Shown in pieces: positions 1 to 12,900 of a stretch of 64,000 bases of DNA (the first letter of the stretch is position 1; each line of letters begins with the position of its first letter). Both the position numbers and the translations under genes were made by a program. The notes under the pieces were generated by a model. It made no database searches, was not told the DNA's origin, and saw only the letters and a list, made by a program, of their open reading frames with translations. The stretch lies in contig JAJQJQ010000020.1 in NCBI GenBank assembly GCA_028622995.1, positions 930,001 to 994,000 on the forward strand, given 5' to 3'. This DNA is from Panagrolaimus kolymaensis (Eukaryota; Nematoda; Chromadorea; Rhabditida; Panagrolaimidae).

Positions 1-532
1 TTTATTTGCTTAATTATTATTAACTTTATATTATTTGTAATTAACTTTGGGAAATTATATAAAAACTTCTTTTGCTCAAATGACTGACTATCTTGCTAAA
101 TTCACTTTTAAAATGCTTCATTCAGAAAACATTGAGAACGTTCCCTCTGAGTAAAGACAGTTATTTAACTCACTAAAATTTAACAAAGAATCGTGAAAAG
201 GAGGTTGCAGTAAAATCCAAGAGAACGCAAGATATGATAAAGCATTGTTTTGAAGTTTATTGTACCGGATTCTCTACTATTATTATTTGAGAAGCTAAAA
301 ATAGAGTAACAATTATCTTTGGATATCATCATCTTTAATATTTTTTTTGCTTGCAGGAGTGCCACAAATATTTTAGTGGTTTTGTTGTTTTATTTTTCAT
401 TTAACCATTTCAACATTTAATCTACGAATTAAAATCATATGTACGCAAAATATTTACTCATGCAGGAACGTAATTTTTATGTTAATGAAATACTGATGTA
501 GTTATTGTTCCATCGTTGACGGTAGTTTTTAG
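1..532. other. AT-rich sequence, no gene seen
   Basis: No exon with recognisable protein similarity was found on either strand. It precedes a receptor-like exon at 533 and could hold decayed 5' exons of that locus, but none could be read. Confidence 0.5.
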
Positions 533-896
533 CTTTTCATTCATGTTCACGTTTCTCATCGACAATCGACGTCATTTTATTCCTAAATCCATGAAAGAAA
601 AACGAAAATCACAAGAACTGAAATATGCCATACAATTTTCATTTTACGCACTTTTGGGCGGACAGCATTGGTAAATTTTAGTTTTAATTAATTTTTTGAA
701 ACCCTAATGTTTAGTGACATGGATTATTGCATTAAGAGTTTGCGGTTATGTTATTCCAAATTCAGAAAATACATATTCTTCTTCCATCGTATCATTTTTA
801 GGTTTAATTCTTATTTTTGCTAATGCCTTTGTTTTGATACTGCTAAGCGATGAAGTACATATGTTTCTTTTTAGACCTTTAAATATTCACTTTTAA
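533..896 (+). pseudogene. Serpentine chemoreceptor 3' fragment, probably broken
   Basis: Two exon-like blocks, 533-670 and 715-896, encode the last part of a nematode serpentine receptor. The first has a basic KEKRKSQELKYAIQFSF stretch (third cytoplasmic loop into TM6). The second has TWIIALRVCGYVIP and a final hydrophobic helix (TM7) before a TAA. They correspond exon for exon to exons 5 and 6 of the complete receptor at 1560-3208, which has KRKIQEIKLAFQLAF at the same place. The intron 671-714 has GT..AG ends, but the phases do not fit: the first exon leaves two bases over, while the second needs one. No upstream exons (TM1-TM5) were recognised. I infer a decayed tandem paralogue; an unusual splice site is the alternative. 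Confidence 0.55.
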
Positions 897-1559
897 TAAT
901 AAAATTATAGGTAAAAACACGCTTTTCTATTTTATTTTTAATGCCAAATGTTGCAGAAATACAACCTACCATAACTACAGTTATTGTTACGCAATGAATA
1001 CAACCCACATTTTTATAAATGAATTTTTTTTTACTGCTGTTTTAATTTCCAAAAAGCGTTCTGCTGCCTTTATTTTGCTGTTGTAAAAATTCCATTAGAT
1101 TTTTTTCATATCATTGACTATTAAAAAAACTCAGTGAAATTTATGGAAAACATGCATTTGTTAGATTTCTGTTATTTCTTTTCTTTGTGAACCTTGTAAA
1201 TAAACATTGTTTATTTTTGTTTCATTTTTTTCTTCACAGTTTCTTGCAGTGGTGAAGAGCAGAAAACACTTAAAAAATGGCCAAAAACGAAACAGCTTTG
1301 AATTATTAAAAATTTAAGAAGCTTAAAAAAATTTTGAAAGCTAGGATTTCGGTAAAAGTACCTTCACTCAAAGTATTCTTCTGTTTGCCGCCGTCGCTTG
1401 TTTACTTACTTTGAAAATTCAAATCTTCCTAAATTTTATGGATACTAGAAAGAATTTTTTCTTAAATTTTTAAAACGAGCTAAACTTTAATTTTATAATT
1501 TTAAATTTACCGAATCATTTTTTTAAACCCTAAACCTTGACGAAGCTGAAGTTGGTTCA
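897..1559. other. Intergenic, nothing recognised
   Basis: AT-rich spacer between the receptor fragment and the complete receptor. It presumably holds the promoter of the latter, but no clear TATA box or repeat was seen. Confidence 0.5.
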
Positions 1560-3208
1560 ATGGAAATAACATTAACATCTGCCATTCTTGGATCATCATT
1601 AATTATTGTATCGCTGATAATTTTCATTCTTAATATTACAGTTTTAGCTGTTCTTATTGGAGGTGGATTTATTAAATCCTCATCCAGCACTTTATATATT
1701 TTAGCTTTTGCTAATATTTTTGGTAATGCATGTTTGACTTTCTTTTACACTGTTTATTTGGGTCCAAGTTCCATCATTCAAGTAAGAATTATCAGAGCTG
1801 CGATTTCGCCTTTTTCGCCATTTTCGCCAAACTTGTCTATCTATAAAAAACTTTGCTATAGTTAATTTTGTTTTAAGAAATATGCTCAATTTTGAACGCT
1901 GAATAATGCTGGATAGACAGATTTATTAAAAAACCATCTGCATTAAAAGTTATTTAAATGGCGAGATTGGCGAAAATGGCGAAATCGCAGCCCTGAGAAT
2001 TATAACAAAATTTTGCGTGATAATGGAGAAAAAAACTTTTTAGCATTTTCTGTTTGGTGAGGATTTAAATAGTGTAGGTGATAAACTTGTTGGGTTTTTA
2101 TATCATGGATTATGGGGAACTGATTTGCTCATTCAAGTTGTGACATCCATTAACAGGTACACATAATCTTTAATTCTTGAAATATTAAAACAAATTTTAC
2201 AACTTTCATTTTGGACAACGGAAAGCGAAGTGTATTTACAATTCAAAAAATTTTTAGATTAATAATGATAATGTATCCAAGTAAAAAACATTTTTTTACA
2301 CCATCCTTGACTTTTTTCCTAGCTTTAATGTGTTACTTTTTTGGTTATTTCATTGCCTTTATTGGTGATTATATTGTTTCATGTTGCGCGTAGGTTTTCA
2401 ATTTTTCCATTTCCTTCTCCAAATTATTTTATTTTTAGAGCTTATCTTTATTACAAATCGTATTCCCATACATTTCGTGGAACCTCATTCAACGTTACAG
2501 GAAATTATCTTTATTTGCCTTTTAATATTACATGTTCGATAATTGCAATAGGATGCTATGTTAAGGTAATAAAATAAAAAACAGTAATGAATTTGTAATA
2601 TACTAACAAAAAAATAATTTTTAGATTTATATTTACACCGCATCGTCGTATAAAAAAACTAGCAAATCCATGGGCAAATCTTCACAAGCTAAACGAAAAA
2701 TACAAGAAATAAAGCTTGCATTTCAATTAGCCTTTTGTACTTTTGCGTGCACGTGTGAGTTTGTTTTTTAATTATGGTGTTTCACATCTGTGAATTTTTG
2801 TTATGATTCCATTAAACTATGTAATTAAAATTTTTATGAAGGGTCATCAATGAAACTAATTTTATACTAACAATTTTGGCAAGCTTTCATATGCTTTCTT
2901 TTTTTTTTCAGTCACTTGGGTATTTCTCCGCATCTTCAGTTTAATTTTCCCAGATTCCAATAATCCAATTTACATAATTGTTTCATTATGTCAAATTATT
3001 CATGCTTCATCAAATTCTCTCGTATTTTTATTGTTCAATCACGATGTAAGAGAGATGAAATGACTTGAATTCTTTTTCTTCACATTGTAAAAGATTCTCA
3101 CAAATTTTTTAGGTAAAAACTAAATTTCGACAAATATTTTTGCAACAAACTCATGTTTCATCATCATACATTGTTGGATATTTGCAATCATCTCGTTCAA
3201 AAATTTAA
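1560..3208 (+). CDS. Nematode serpentine GPCR (Srx/Srsx-like chemoreceptor)
   Basis: Seven exons read by splice signals and phase: 1560-1781, 2044-2156, 2231-2389, 2439-2565, 2625-2754, 2912-3045, 3113-3208; 326 aa. All junctions keep frame. The protein is a chain of hydrophobic helices. TM1 is around LIIVSLIIFILNITVLAVLI, with the N of TM1, followed by FIKSSSSTLYILAFANIFGN (TM2). Later helices follow, then a basic third loop (KRKIQEIK) before TM6 and a short tail ending SSRSKI. Size and exon pattern suit nematode chemosensory receptor families; class x is my best guess, and the exact class is uncertain. Such receptors sit in sensory-neuron membranes and usually occur in tandem clusters, as the fragment upstream suggests. 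Exon 3 uses a weak acceptor (GCGAAG), chosen because it alone keeps the frame. A MITE lies in intron 1. Confidence 0.7.
1793..1995. mobile_element. hAT-type MITE inside intron 1 of the receptor gene
   Basis: A 203-bp non-coding element whose ends are inverted: CAGAGCTGCGATTTCGCC at the left and its near-complement (GGCGAAATCGCAGCCCTG) at the right. It is flanked by identical 8-bp repeats AGAATTAT at 1785-1792 and 1996-2003. Ends starting CAG plus an 8-bp target duplication are characteristic of the hAT superfamily. It lies wholly within the intron starting at 1782, so the coding frame is untouched. The intact target duplication suggests a fairly recent insertion. Confidence 0.85.
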
Positions 3209-6200
3209 TTTTACTTCCATTTAAATTTTTCTGTTTTTTTTTACAAATAAAATTAAATAGTATAGTTTTTTTTGGTTTTAAATGTGATGGAGGTTTTATG
3301 TTTTTTAACGTTCGTCTTTTTTTTTTTCAATTCTCAAAGGAAATTACAATAAATAAAAAAAATACTGCAGCTTTCATTAAAAACAAAGAGAAGAAAAAAA
3401 TTCATTTAAATTAAATTCTTTTTTAGTAAAACTTTTAGTACAATTCAAGTGTTAAAAAATCAGCTTTTTTTTCGAAACGTTGTTGTTAGCTGCATTAAGT
3501 TTAAAAAAATATAATTAACAAAAAGTTTTACAATTGGAAGTTGTATTTTCTCATATTATTTTGAACCAAATGCAAAAAAATTTTTTTTTAACTCTTTGAA
3601 TTAGCCACAATTTCGGTTTCTTTTTTAAGAACAAACATTTTTTTGTCCAAAACGACGACGATGACTTCTGGCAATGTTTTATTTTTTCATCTATGCAAGA
3701 AGGAAGGCGTGTAAGATACACAGCTGCCAACCGAGCAAGCTTACATATATTTTTTTTTGGCAATGAACCTTCTGTTTTTTTTTTTGTTTAGCAAAGCAGC
3801 TGCCTTTTTTTTATGAGAAACAGAGACTGCAAAAATAAATAACTCGTTCGTTTGACCTCTTAATTTCTTGAGTTTTTCTTCGTCATTGTATTTTTTTTTC
3901 TCGACGAAGAAAAGGAAACAAGCTTTACGTTTACTTGGATCCATTATTTCGTTAACTATAGCTTCATTCTTCTTTTTTTGTTCGAGAAATGTCCATTCCT
4001 CCTTTTTTTATTTCACAACAAAAAAGAAGATGCAAGTTAGCTTTGTTCTGAGTCATGCTTGCTTGTTGTTATTATTTTTTTTATCTTCTTTCTTCGCTTA
4101 TTAACTTTAAAAAAAAGAAGAAGTTTATTTTAAAACATTATTTGTGTTCTCGCCTCAAAAAGCATGTTCATTTCAATGAACAATAATTCAAAAATAATTT
4201 TTTGTTTGTTATGAAATTTTAATTTGTTTTGTTTACACCCAAAATATTTTTTATCTTTTGTTGTTTTAAAAAAAGTTAAAAATGGCAACTTTTTTTATGT
4301 TTTTAAATGGCCCATTTTGGACCAAAGATTGGCACGAAAAAAAATAGCCATGGATGGTGGTGTCGCGTTACTTACTAGTTTTTTTGTTGTTGAGTTTTAT
4401 TTGGCATTGCCGCTCTTGATAGATTTAAGAAATGCACATATATAAAAAAGGAACGTTGACTTATTTGGACGAGTGCTATTTTAAGGAAAAATAAAATTAG
4501 CAGTATTTGTTTCATTTTCTTTTTTTATGGAAGATAGGTTTCAAAATCTTTGGTTTAAATTTATTTACAATTTATCGTACATTTAAAAAAGCTACAAAAC
4601 TTTGGAAGCTTCAATTTCCCCACTTTTTTCATTTCTAAAACATTTCCCCAAAACAACTTTCTTTTTTTCTCAAAAATATGTAATTTTATCCTTTATTTAC
4701 CTTTCCATTTAAAGACCTTTGAAATGTTGAAGTAAAAACTCTTCACACTATTTTTGGTTTTCACCCAAGAATGAAAGCACAATTCTCGATGTATTCCGTT
4801 ACTTTAAAAATTTGTGTGTTACAAATATATTTGGAAAACAGTTGTTTATTTGTTTTTATTTTCGTATTTATTTTATTTTATTTTTTCTTTCTTTAAAACA
4901 CAACATTACAAGCGGAAATTCTTCTTTTCTTGTTGTATGTATTTTTGCAAGCCACCCTTGCTATTGCTGCTGCTCCTCCTTTTTTCTTCATCTTTTACTC
5001 CTTCAATAAGCTTTTGCAAATGCGGCAGAGGCTGCTGCTGTTTCTGTCTTTTTGATCCAATCCAATTTTTACAACTTTTTTGATTGAAAAACAAGAAACT
5101 TTTTTCTCTATTAAAAAGTTTTCTATTTAAATTTAATCGTATTTAACACTTTTTTATTTTTGGGTAAAAAAATGTTTCAAATCTGAAATTATATAAGAAT
5201 TTCTTCATTTTCGTTACAAATGTATCTTTTTTTGGTGATCCAAAATTTTTGATATGTTTTATCTCTCTTTCTGTTTCTAGAAGTTTTTATTATTTTTCAT
5301 TACTTTTTGATGCATTCTTTTCATTTTTTTATTATAAACTTTACTTTTTTAAAACTTTTTTTTGATTGGAAAACTCTCAAAAACAATAACATCCATTTAA
5401 AATTATTGCACTTGGTTGATTGCAAAAAAATAAAATAAATGAACAACGACTCTCTATATTTTTTTTCACCCATAAAAATGGAGTGTAAATGTTTACCGCC
5501 ATGACTCAGGTATTGTCAAATTTTTGCTCAATCAAGGTTGACAACTTTTTTTTTCTTTCTCTTTCTCTCATTTTTTTTTTGAGCCAACGAAAATAAAAAA
5601 AAGGTAAGGAAATCTTAGAATTTCATTTTCCATCATCAATCAATTTATTTATTGCCATTGTTTTACAAGATTAGAAATGAGTGTGGGCTAAAAAATCAAC
5701 ACATTTTCGTTGTTATTGCAAAAATGCGATATGAGACGATAAGCTGAGATTGTAATTGTGTCATGATCCTCCCCCAATTTCATTGGGTGGTGGAGCAACC
5801 CAAAAACAAATGAAACTCGTTTTTTTTGTGGTATTTTTTTAATTTTTGTTTGTTAAAAATTTTTTTTTTAAAGAATCAAAGTTTTATCGGAACAGAAACA
5901 TTATTTTCAAAAGTTACAATTCGTGCTTTTAGGATCTTTTCTGAGTTTAACATTTTGGTATACATGGTTAAATATATCCACCACGATTAACTTTAAACTT
6001 TCTTTATTTTCTTTTTGATTTTTAATCTCAAATATTCTAAGTTAGATTTATTTAATGATTGTTTTTTTTTATTGTTTGCCGACAAAAGTCCCATTACCTC
6101 ATTATTATTTGTATTTTTCTTCTTTGGCACTTATAGGTGGAAGCGCATCCTCACTTTTGATGTTTTTTCTTCCTCCTAAATTCCAAGGTCTTTGAGTTTT

Positions 6201-6630
6201 TTTGTAATTTTTTTTTCTCTCAAAATCCAGTAGTAATTACCCTTCCATTTCATTCTCCGAGAGCACATTTAACCTTTTTTTAAAGTGATCTCATCACTTT
6301 CTCTCTTTCCTTTTTTTTTCTTTCAATGTCAACCACCACAACTATTTTTTCCCTATCCTTCTGCGTTTTTTTAATGGCCATAAACAACCGGTTTGTTTTT
6401 CATGTGCTCCTTGCATTACATTGGCAAGAAAAAAAAATTAAGAGGGTTGTTTAGTTTTAAACGCGATCAACAAAAAAGAAAATAAAATCAAAACAATTTA
6501 TTGTTTCTTTTTTTATAATAATTAATTTTTTCTTTTTTTCAGATTTTCTCGCAGTTTTATTTTTTTTTATTACCTAAACTACCTCAGATTTTTCTTTAAA
6601 ACGGAGAAGCGAAAGTGAGATAACGCAAAA
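3209..6630. other. Long T-rich spacer upstream of the first transporter
   Basis: No coding exon recognised. The plus strand is rich in runs of T (many of 6-10) broken by short mixed sequence. Open frames here are low-complexity Phe/Lys/Leu-rich and not credible. It presumably holds the 3' end of the receptor transcript and the promoter of the transporter at 6631. A TTTTTTTCAG at about 6532-6541 could be a trans-splice or 5' UTR acceptor. Confidence 0.55.
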
Positions 6631-8985
6631 ATGGTATCAAGTCGATATCGCTTTGTTATATTAGCCATTTCAACGGCCGCTTTATCGATGATGCTTGCCA
6701 ACATTTTGAGTGAGTATTATTTATTATATAAATTTTAATCTAATCTTTTATCCCTAAAATTTTTAGCATTAAATTTTACCATTCTTTGTATGACTGAAGA
6801 AAAGTATCGTTGGGAAAATTTTACCATTAATTTGGGAACAGATGTTTTTGAACGAATTGATTGGGATCCTCCACGACCAACAGGCGAAGTTCCAGAGGTT
6901 CCTGATGCCGCTGCTCCAACGGTTCCACAACCGGTGGTACCTGATTTTGAGATTCCTGGATTCAGGAGACCTACAATTGGATTTAATTGGCAATCTTTCA
7001 ACTTTTTTCGAACAAATCCTGAGTTATTTTTAAGAATTGCAACAAAAATTATTAGAGAAGTTAGCATTCGTGCAGCCGAACGAACTGGAGAGGTCCTAGA
7101 TCCACGAAATATTGATTTCAATCAATTTACAAATGGTTAGTTTGAATAATGTCAAGATTCTGAATTTAATTTCGTAGGAATTAAATATTGGAATTTTGTC
7201 CTTATTAAAAAAAGAAAACTCCATTTTTTTGCTTTCATTTTATTCTTTTTCTTTCTTACAGGCTTCAATCTCACTGATTACAATCCAGATGTAGTCTATA
7301 GAATCAAAGAATACATTCTTGATAAACTTCGAACTGGACAACAAACCGTTAATTGGATTGATACAGAAGGACGTAATGTTACTCAAGATTGGAAATATGT
7401 TAATGTTTCGGTAATCAAACAATTAATCCATACTATTATTTATAACAAATCTTATAAATTTTAAGGATGTTGAACTTACCAATATCACATGGAATGGTGA
7501 AATAAATGGTCGAATAAGAATTGTTGATGAATTAGCGGATTATTATTTCACAAATACCGAACAAGCCATTCTTTTTGCATCTGTTGCTATCGGAGCTTTA
7601 GTTTTCATTTTCCCTGTTACACGTTTAATTGATCGATGGGGAACTCGAAAAGCTTTTACCATTATTGGACTCATCTCTGCCATCACCACTGGTTTAATTC
7701 CCCTTGTAGCTTCCATTGGTTTTATTCCATTTGTTATTGTTCGATTTATTCAAGGCATTGGTTTTGCTGCATGCTTCCCCGTCGTTGGTTCAGTAACATC
7801 GAATTGGGCAAAAATTACTGAAAATGGGCTATTTAATGGTGCCTTAACTGGTTTCCTTCAACTTGGTCCCGTTATTGCTATGCCTGTGTCAGGTCTTTTC
7901 TGCCATCTTGATGCATGGGAGCTTAGTTATTATGCTCATTCATTACTAACACTTATTATCATTGGAATTTGGTGGTTTGTTTATCGCGATCATCCACGTG
8001 AACATAGTAAAGTTTCGGTTTCTGAACTCACTGAAATTCAACTTGGTAAAGTTGTCGTTGATGGCCGAGCTAAACATAATCGAAATAAGGTAAGCCGTCA
8101 ACAGGTTTGAAACATATTAAAAAAAACAAAAAAATTTTAAAATAAAATATTTTTAGATTCCATATGGTGAAATATACAAAAATAAAACCATTTGGGCTAT
8201 TTGGATTGCAGCTTTCGGTAATATGTTTGGTATATTTTTAATCATGTTTATTCCAATTTTTATTCGAAAAGTAAGTTTTTTGATTATCAATAAAAAGCCA
8301 AAAAAAAATACCGAAACATTGTACAATTTTTGCATTTGAATCAAAAATTTATTATTTTTTCAATCAAATAATTTTTATTTCCACCAATTTTTAGGTTCTC
8401 AATTTCAATTATCTCGCAGTTGGAGCCTTTGCGGCTTTGCCAACCTTATTCCAATTCTTGGTTAAACTTTCTGCTGGTCACTTTAGTGATCGATTGGCTA
8501 AACCCGAAAACTTTAAAGTTAAACTTTTCAATTCCATTGCCTTCTTTGGAATGGCCCTCTTTTTCATTCTTATCGCCCTCATTGCTTCTGTCGATACTCA
8601 AATCATTTCCATCATACTTATTATTCTCGCCGCTACTATTCTTGGTTTTAATGTTGGAGGCTTCTTCAAATCTTCCACCCTTGTTAGCCGACAATTTAGT
8701 CATTTCGTTAATGCTCATCTTCAAGTCTTAGCTTGTTTAGCTCTTCTTTTGGTTCCATTAATCATTTATATCATTGCCCCAAATAATTATGCAAGCGAAT
8801 GGATGGTCGTATTCTTTATTATTGCAGCATTATTAATTATTACAAATATTATTTTCTGCATTCTTGGTTCAGGTGAACCCGCATCTTTTACTGGAAGTTT
8901 CCCAGAAAATGATCTTGTTGCAAATAATGGTGAACAAATGAAACCCATCATCAAAGATGCTCCCGTTGCTCCAACTCTTCCATAA
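6631..8985 (+). CDS. SLC17-like major facilitator transporter with long first loop
   Basis: Six exons: 6631-6709, 6767-7135, 7262-7410, 7466-8089, 8157-8270, 8395-8985; 641 aa, all phases consistent. TM1 is at about residues 7-30. It is followed by about 200 residues with little hydrophobicity, a Pro-rich patch (DPPRPTGEVPEVPDAAAP) and several N-glycosylation sequons, which should face outside or the lumen. TM2 starts near residue 233 and is followed by an MFS loop motif (RLIDRWGTRKA). Later come RFIQGIGFAACFPVVGSVTSNWA and VSGLFC, both typical of the SLC17 (phosphate, sialin or vesicular glutamate) group of anion transporters, then the central loop and the second six-helix half. The substrate cannot be told. 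A second member lies at 23913. A polyadenylation signal AATAAA is at 9170-9175. Confidence 0.8.
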
Positions 8986-9939
8986 AAAATTAATTATCCC
9001 TTCATTTATCCCCCTTGCTTTCTCTCAGGTGTTTATGACATAATAATTTTTAGCTGCTTTTTTATTTTAATTTCTTTTTTTGTTGGTGCCAGTATTTTTC
9101 TTTGTAAATTTTTTGCTTATTTTTTATAAATTGAAATTTATTGCATGATTTTTTTCTTAATTTTTGATAAATAAAACAACCAAAAAAAGTTTGTTTCAAT
9201 ACACTTTTACATACAAAACAAAAGTTCTCGATTATCAAAAAAATAAAAAACAGTATAAAAGTTTTATGTATTTGCTTTACGGTTAAAAAATCATTGACAC
9301 CAATTTGTTCAACACAAAATTCATCATTTTTTAGTTGTCTCCATTTTCATCCTTGTTTATTTGACATGTTACATTTTTGATATAATAAATGTTTTTTTCT
9401 TCATAAATAGCTCGGCTATTTTTTAATTTAAGTGTTTAGACGATGATCGCTTTGTAATTAGTTAGTAAGAAGAAATTGAATTAGTAAAATATGAAAAAGG
9501 TGGATAACCTAATCAATATAAAAATAAAGAAAATTCGCAATTTAAAACAAAAACAATCATCACAAACTTCTCCAAAATATTCAAAAATTTGTACAAAGCA
9601 TTCTCTTGACGCGAAACGTCGTAAATTACTGTTGAAGCAGCAATAAGTGTGTTTGCTTCTTTTCGATAATGAACCATTCTCTTCTTCATTCATTCATTTT
9701 TATAATATTCGATGTTGCTCTTCATTATTTAATTAATTTTGTACCTTTTCCCATAAAATTTGCTTTGTAATTTGAAACGATTTCTTTGTAGCTAAATAGA
9801 CTAGCTGGAGTTAATATATAGCTATTACCCAACATAAAAATAGCGTGTTATGCGTCGCGTATTTCTCGAATGTTGAAACTTTACATTCTTTACTTCATGT
9901 TTTTTTTTTAGTTTTACATACCATTTAACTGCATAAACT
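8986..9939. other. 3' UTR and intergenic, with probable acceptor before the helicase
   Basis: Holds the transporter's 3' UTR (AATAAA at 9170-9175) and the promoter of the next gene. A T-run ending in AG at 9910-9911, with the helicase ATG 28 nt downstream, is a good candidate trans-splice acceptor. Nothing else was recognised. Confidence 0.5.
9910..9911 (+). promoter_or_regulatory. Candidate spliced-leader acceptor of the helicase gene
   Basis: Nine T residues followed by TTAG, with no upstream exon recognised and the ATG 28 nt further on. This is the usual arrangement for nematode spliced-leader addition. A 5' UTR cis intron is the alternative. Confidence 0.45.
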
Positions 9940-12900
9940 ATGTCTGAAGTTGGTGGCTTTAACCGTGGAGGAAGAGGTGGCGGCGGCGGCTTTGGTGATG
10001 GTTTCCGAGGTGGCCGAGGTGGTTTCGCAGAAAATCGTATGTTTTTTTTATTATATAAAAATTCACTTATTTTATTTTTAGCTGATTCTGCTAACATGAA
10101 TACTGGTCGAGGAGGATTCTCTGGAGGTCGAGGTGGCTTCTCTGGTGGTCGTGGTGGCGGCTTTGGACAACCATCTGACTCAACAAACACTCAAAATGAA
10201 GGATTTTCTGGTCGTGGCGGCAGAGGAGGAAACTTCGGTGATAATTCTGGCTTCCGTGGTGGTCGTGGTGGCGGCTTTGGATCTGACTCAGCAAACAACC
10301 AAAATGAAGGATTTTCTGGTCGTGGCGGCAGAGGAGGCAACTTCGGTGATAATTCTGGCTTCCGTGGTGGTCGTGGTGGCGGCTTTGGATCTGACTCAGC
10401 AAACAACCAAAATGAAGGATTTTCTGGTCGTGGCGGCAGAGGAGGCAACTTCGGTGATAATTCTGGTTTCCGTGGTGGTCGTGGTGGCGGCTTTGGACAA
10501 CCATCTGACTCAACAAACACTCAAAATGAAGGATTTTCTGGTCGTGGCGGCAGAGGAGGAAACTTCGGTGATAATTCTGGCTTCCGTGGTGGTCGTGGTG
10601 GCGGCTTTGGTCAAGGATCTGACTCAGCAAACAACCAAAATGAAAACACTGGATTTTCTGGCCGTGGCGGCAGAGGAGGAAACTTCGGTGATAATTCTGG
10701 TTTCCGTGGTGGTCGTGGTGGCGGCTTTGGACAACCATCTGACTCAACAAACACTCAAAATGAAGGATTTTCTGGTCGTGGCGGCAGAGGAGGAAACTTC
10801 GGTGATAATTCTGGCTTCCGTGGTGGTCGTGGTGGCGGCTTTGGTCAAGGATCTGACTCAGCAAACAACCAAAATGAAAACCCTGGATTTTCTGGCCGTG
10901 GCGGAGGACGTGGTGGCTCATCTCGTTTCAATCAAAACAATGATGGCTCTTTCGGCGGAGGACGGAGTGGTTTCAACCTTGATAGTATGTTTTTAAAATG
11001 ATTTTTATTTACATCCTTTTTTTGTTATAGGTAACGCTGGCAACAATGATGGTGAACAGAGACAACGTGATGGTCAAGCTCCAGAGGGCGGCAACCCTGA
11101 AGGAACACCAATTGGATACGTATGTTTTAATAGGAAAATAGGCTAATTTTTAAAAATCCTTTTTAGACTCCAACTCCACGTGCTGTCGATGAACTCTTTA
11201 CAGAAGACCAAACTGCTGCCAAAGAATACGCTGATGTTGTCGACAATGATGAAGATATTGTTGTAGAAAACTTTGTTGAAGAAATTGCTCGTATTCAGTA
11301 AGCTTTTTTCTTTTTGATTAAATAACAATGCTGATTCATTTAGGACTTGGGAAGAAGCTGAATTTCAACCTCAATTGTTGAAAAACATTAAAGAACGTTC
11401 GAAGTATACACGTCCTCGAAAAATCCAAAGTGCTGCTATTCCTTTTATTCTTGATGGATTTGATGTAAAAAGTCAAAGTGAAACAGGATCTGGCAAAACA
11501 GCTGTAAGTATTTTTAAATTATGTTTTTAACTTTTGTACTTATAATTTTAGGCATTTGTTCTTCCTATTATTGAATCGTGTCTTCAATCTAAAGAAAGCG
11601 GTGCATATAAATCTGAAATGGCTACTCCTTATGCTATCATTATTGGTCCAACTCGAGAATTGGTTTTGCAAGTATTTGAACAAGCTGAAAAATTTGCTGC
11701 TGGTATTTTTCTATTTTTATCCCGCTTAATAACTTGCATATATCCTTTGGTTTTTTAGATACTGGTGTTTCTGTTGCAAAAGCTTATGGACAATACAATA
11801 TTGGAAAAAATCATGCTGAAATTCGTGCTGGATGTGATATTTTATGTGCCACACCTGGACGCTTGAAGCAATTTGTTGTCAATGGCGAAGTTAATGTCAA
11901 AAGTCTTAAATTCCTTGTTCTTGATGAAGCTGATCGCTTGCTCGATAGTAACTTCTCAGCTGATATCCAAGATATTGTCTCTACACAAGGATTTCCACCA
12001 GTACGTTTTAATTATTATTGCTTTTGATTATCTTTAAATTTTTCAATTTTAGAAAGAAAAACGTCAAACATTGATGTTCAGCGCTACCTATCCTCAAGAT
12101 GTTCTCTCTGCTGCTCAAGAATTTTTACGTCCTGAAGCTGTCTTTATCACTAATCATCGTAACAATCCTAATAAGCGCATCCAGCAAACTTTTGTTGTAA
12201 CCAACCGTCAAGAAAAACTTGCAACTTTACTTCGTATTCTCAAAGAAGAAGCCGACAAAGCTGGTGGCAGTGACAAGATTCGTCGAACTTTAGTGAGTTA
12301 TTTTTTTCTTTACAATGCGTACGTACAGTGCATTCTAACTGTTATTGCACTAAGGAAGCTAAACAAAATACGAAAAGCCTTGGCTTCTCTTGTGATCCAG
12401 CGTTCTTTTTTTATATTTTTTCATACTAATAATTGCTTACTCTTTAGGTTTTTACGAATGTTCGTCGCATGTCTGATATGGCAGCTTTGTATCTTTCCAA
12501 CGAAGGAATCCCTGCTACTTGTATCAATGGCGATCGTGGTCAACATTTACGTGAAAAGGCTTTACAAGATTTCCGTTCTCACAAAGTTTCTGTTCTTGTT
12601 GCTACTGATGTCTGTGCTCGTGGTATTGACGTTAAACAACTTGACCATGTTCGTTCATTTAGTTTTTTAAAGTTAATATCTTCTTTTCTTTTTAGGTCAT
12701 TAACTTGGATATGCCTGATACCGCTATTACTTATGTTCATCGTATTGGTCGTACTGGACGAATTGCTCAAGGATTTTCTACCAGCTTTGTTGAAGGTGGT
12801 GAACAAATTTTGCATGAAATTGCTCAAATGATGCGTGATAAAAATGAAGATATCCCTGAAGGCTTAAAAGCTGTTCTTGTTGGTAATGGTGGATCATCCT

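Noticed and set aside
3551..5094. Several 60-90-codon frames on both strands
   Set aside because: Composed of Phe/Leu/Ser or Lys/Asn runs expected from poly-T and poly-A DNA.
10091..10921. Long open frames on other strands and frames over the RGG repeats
   Set aside because: They are shadows of a periodic, GC-rich coding repeat; only the plus frame with the helicase domains is supported.
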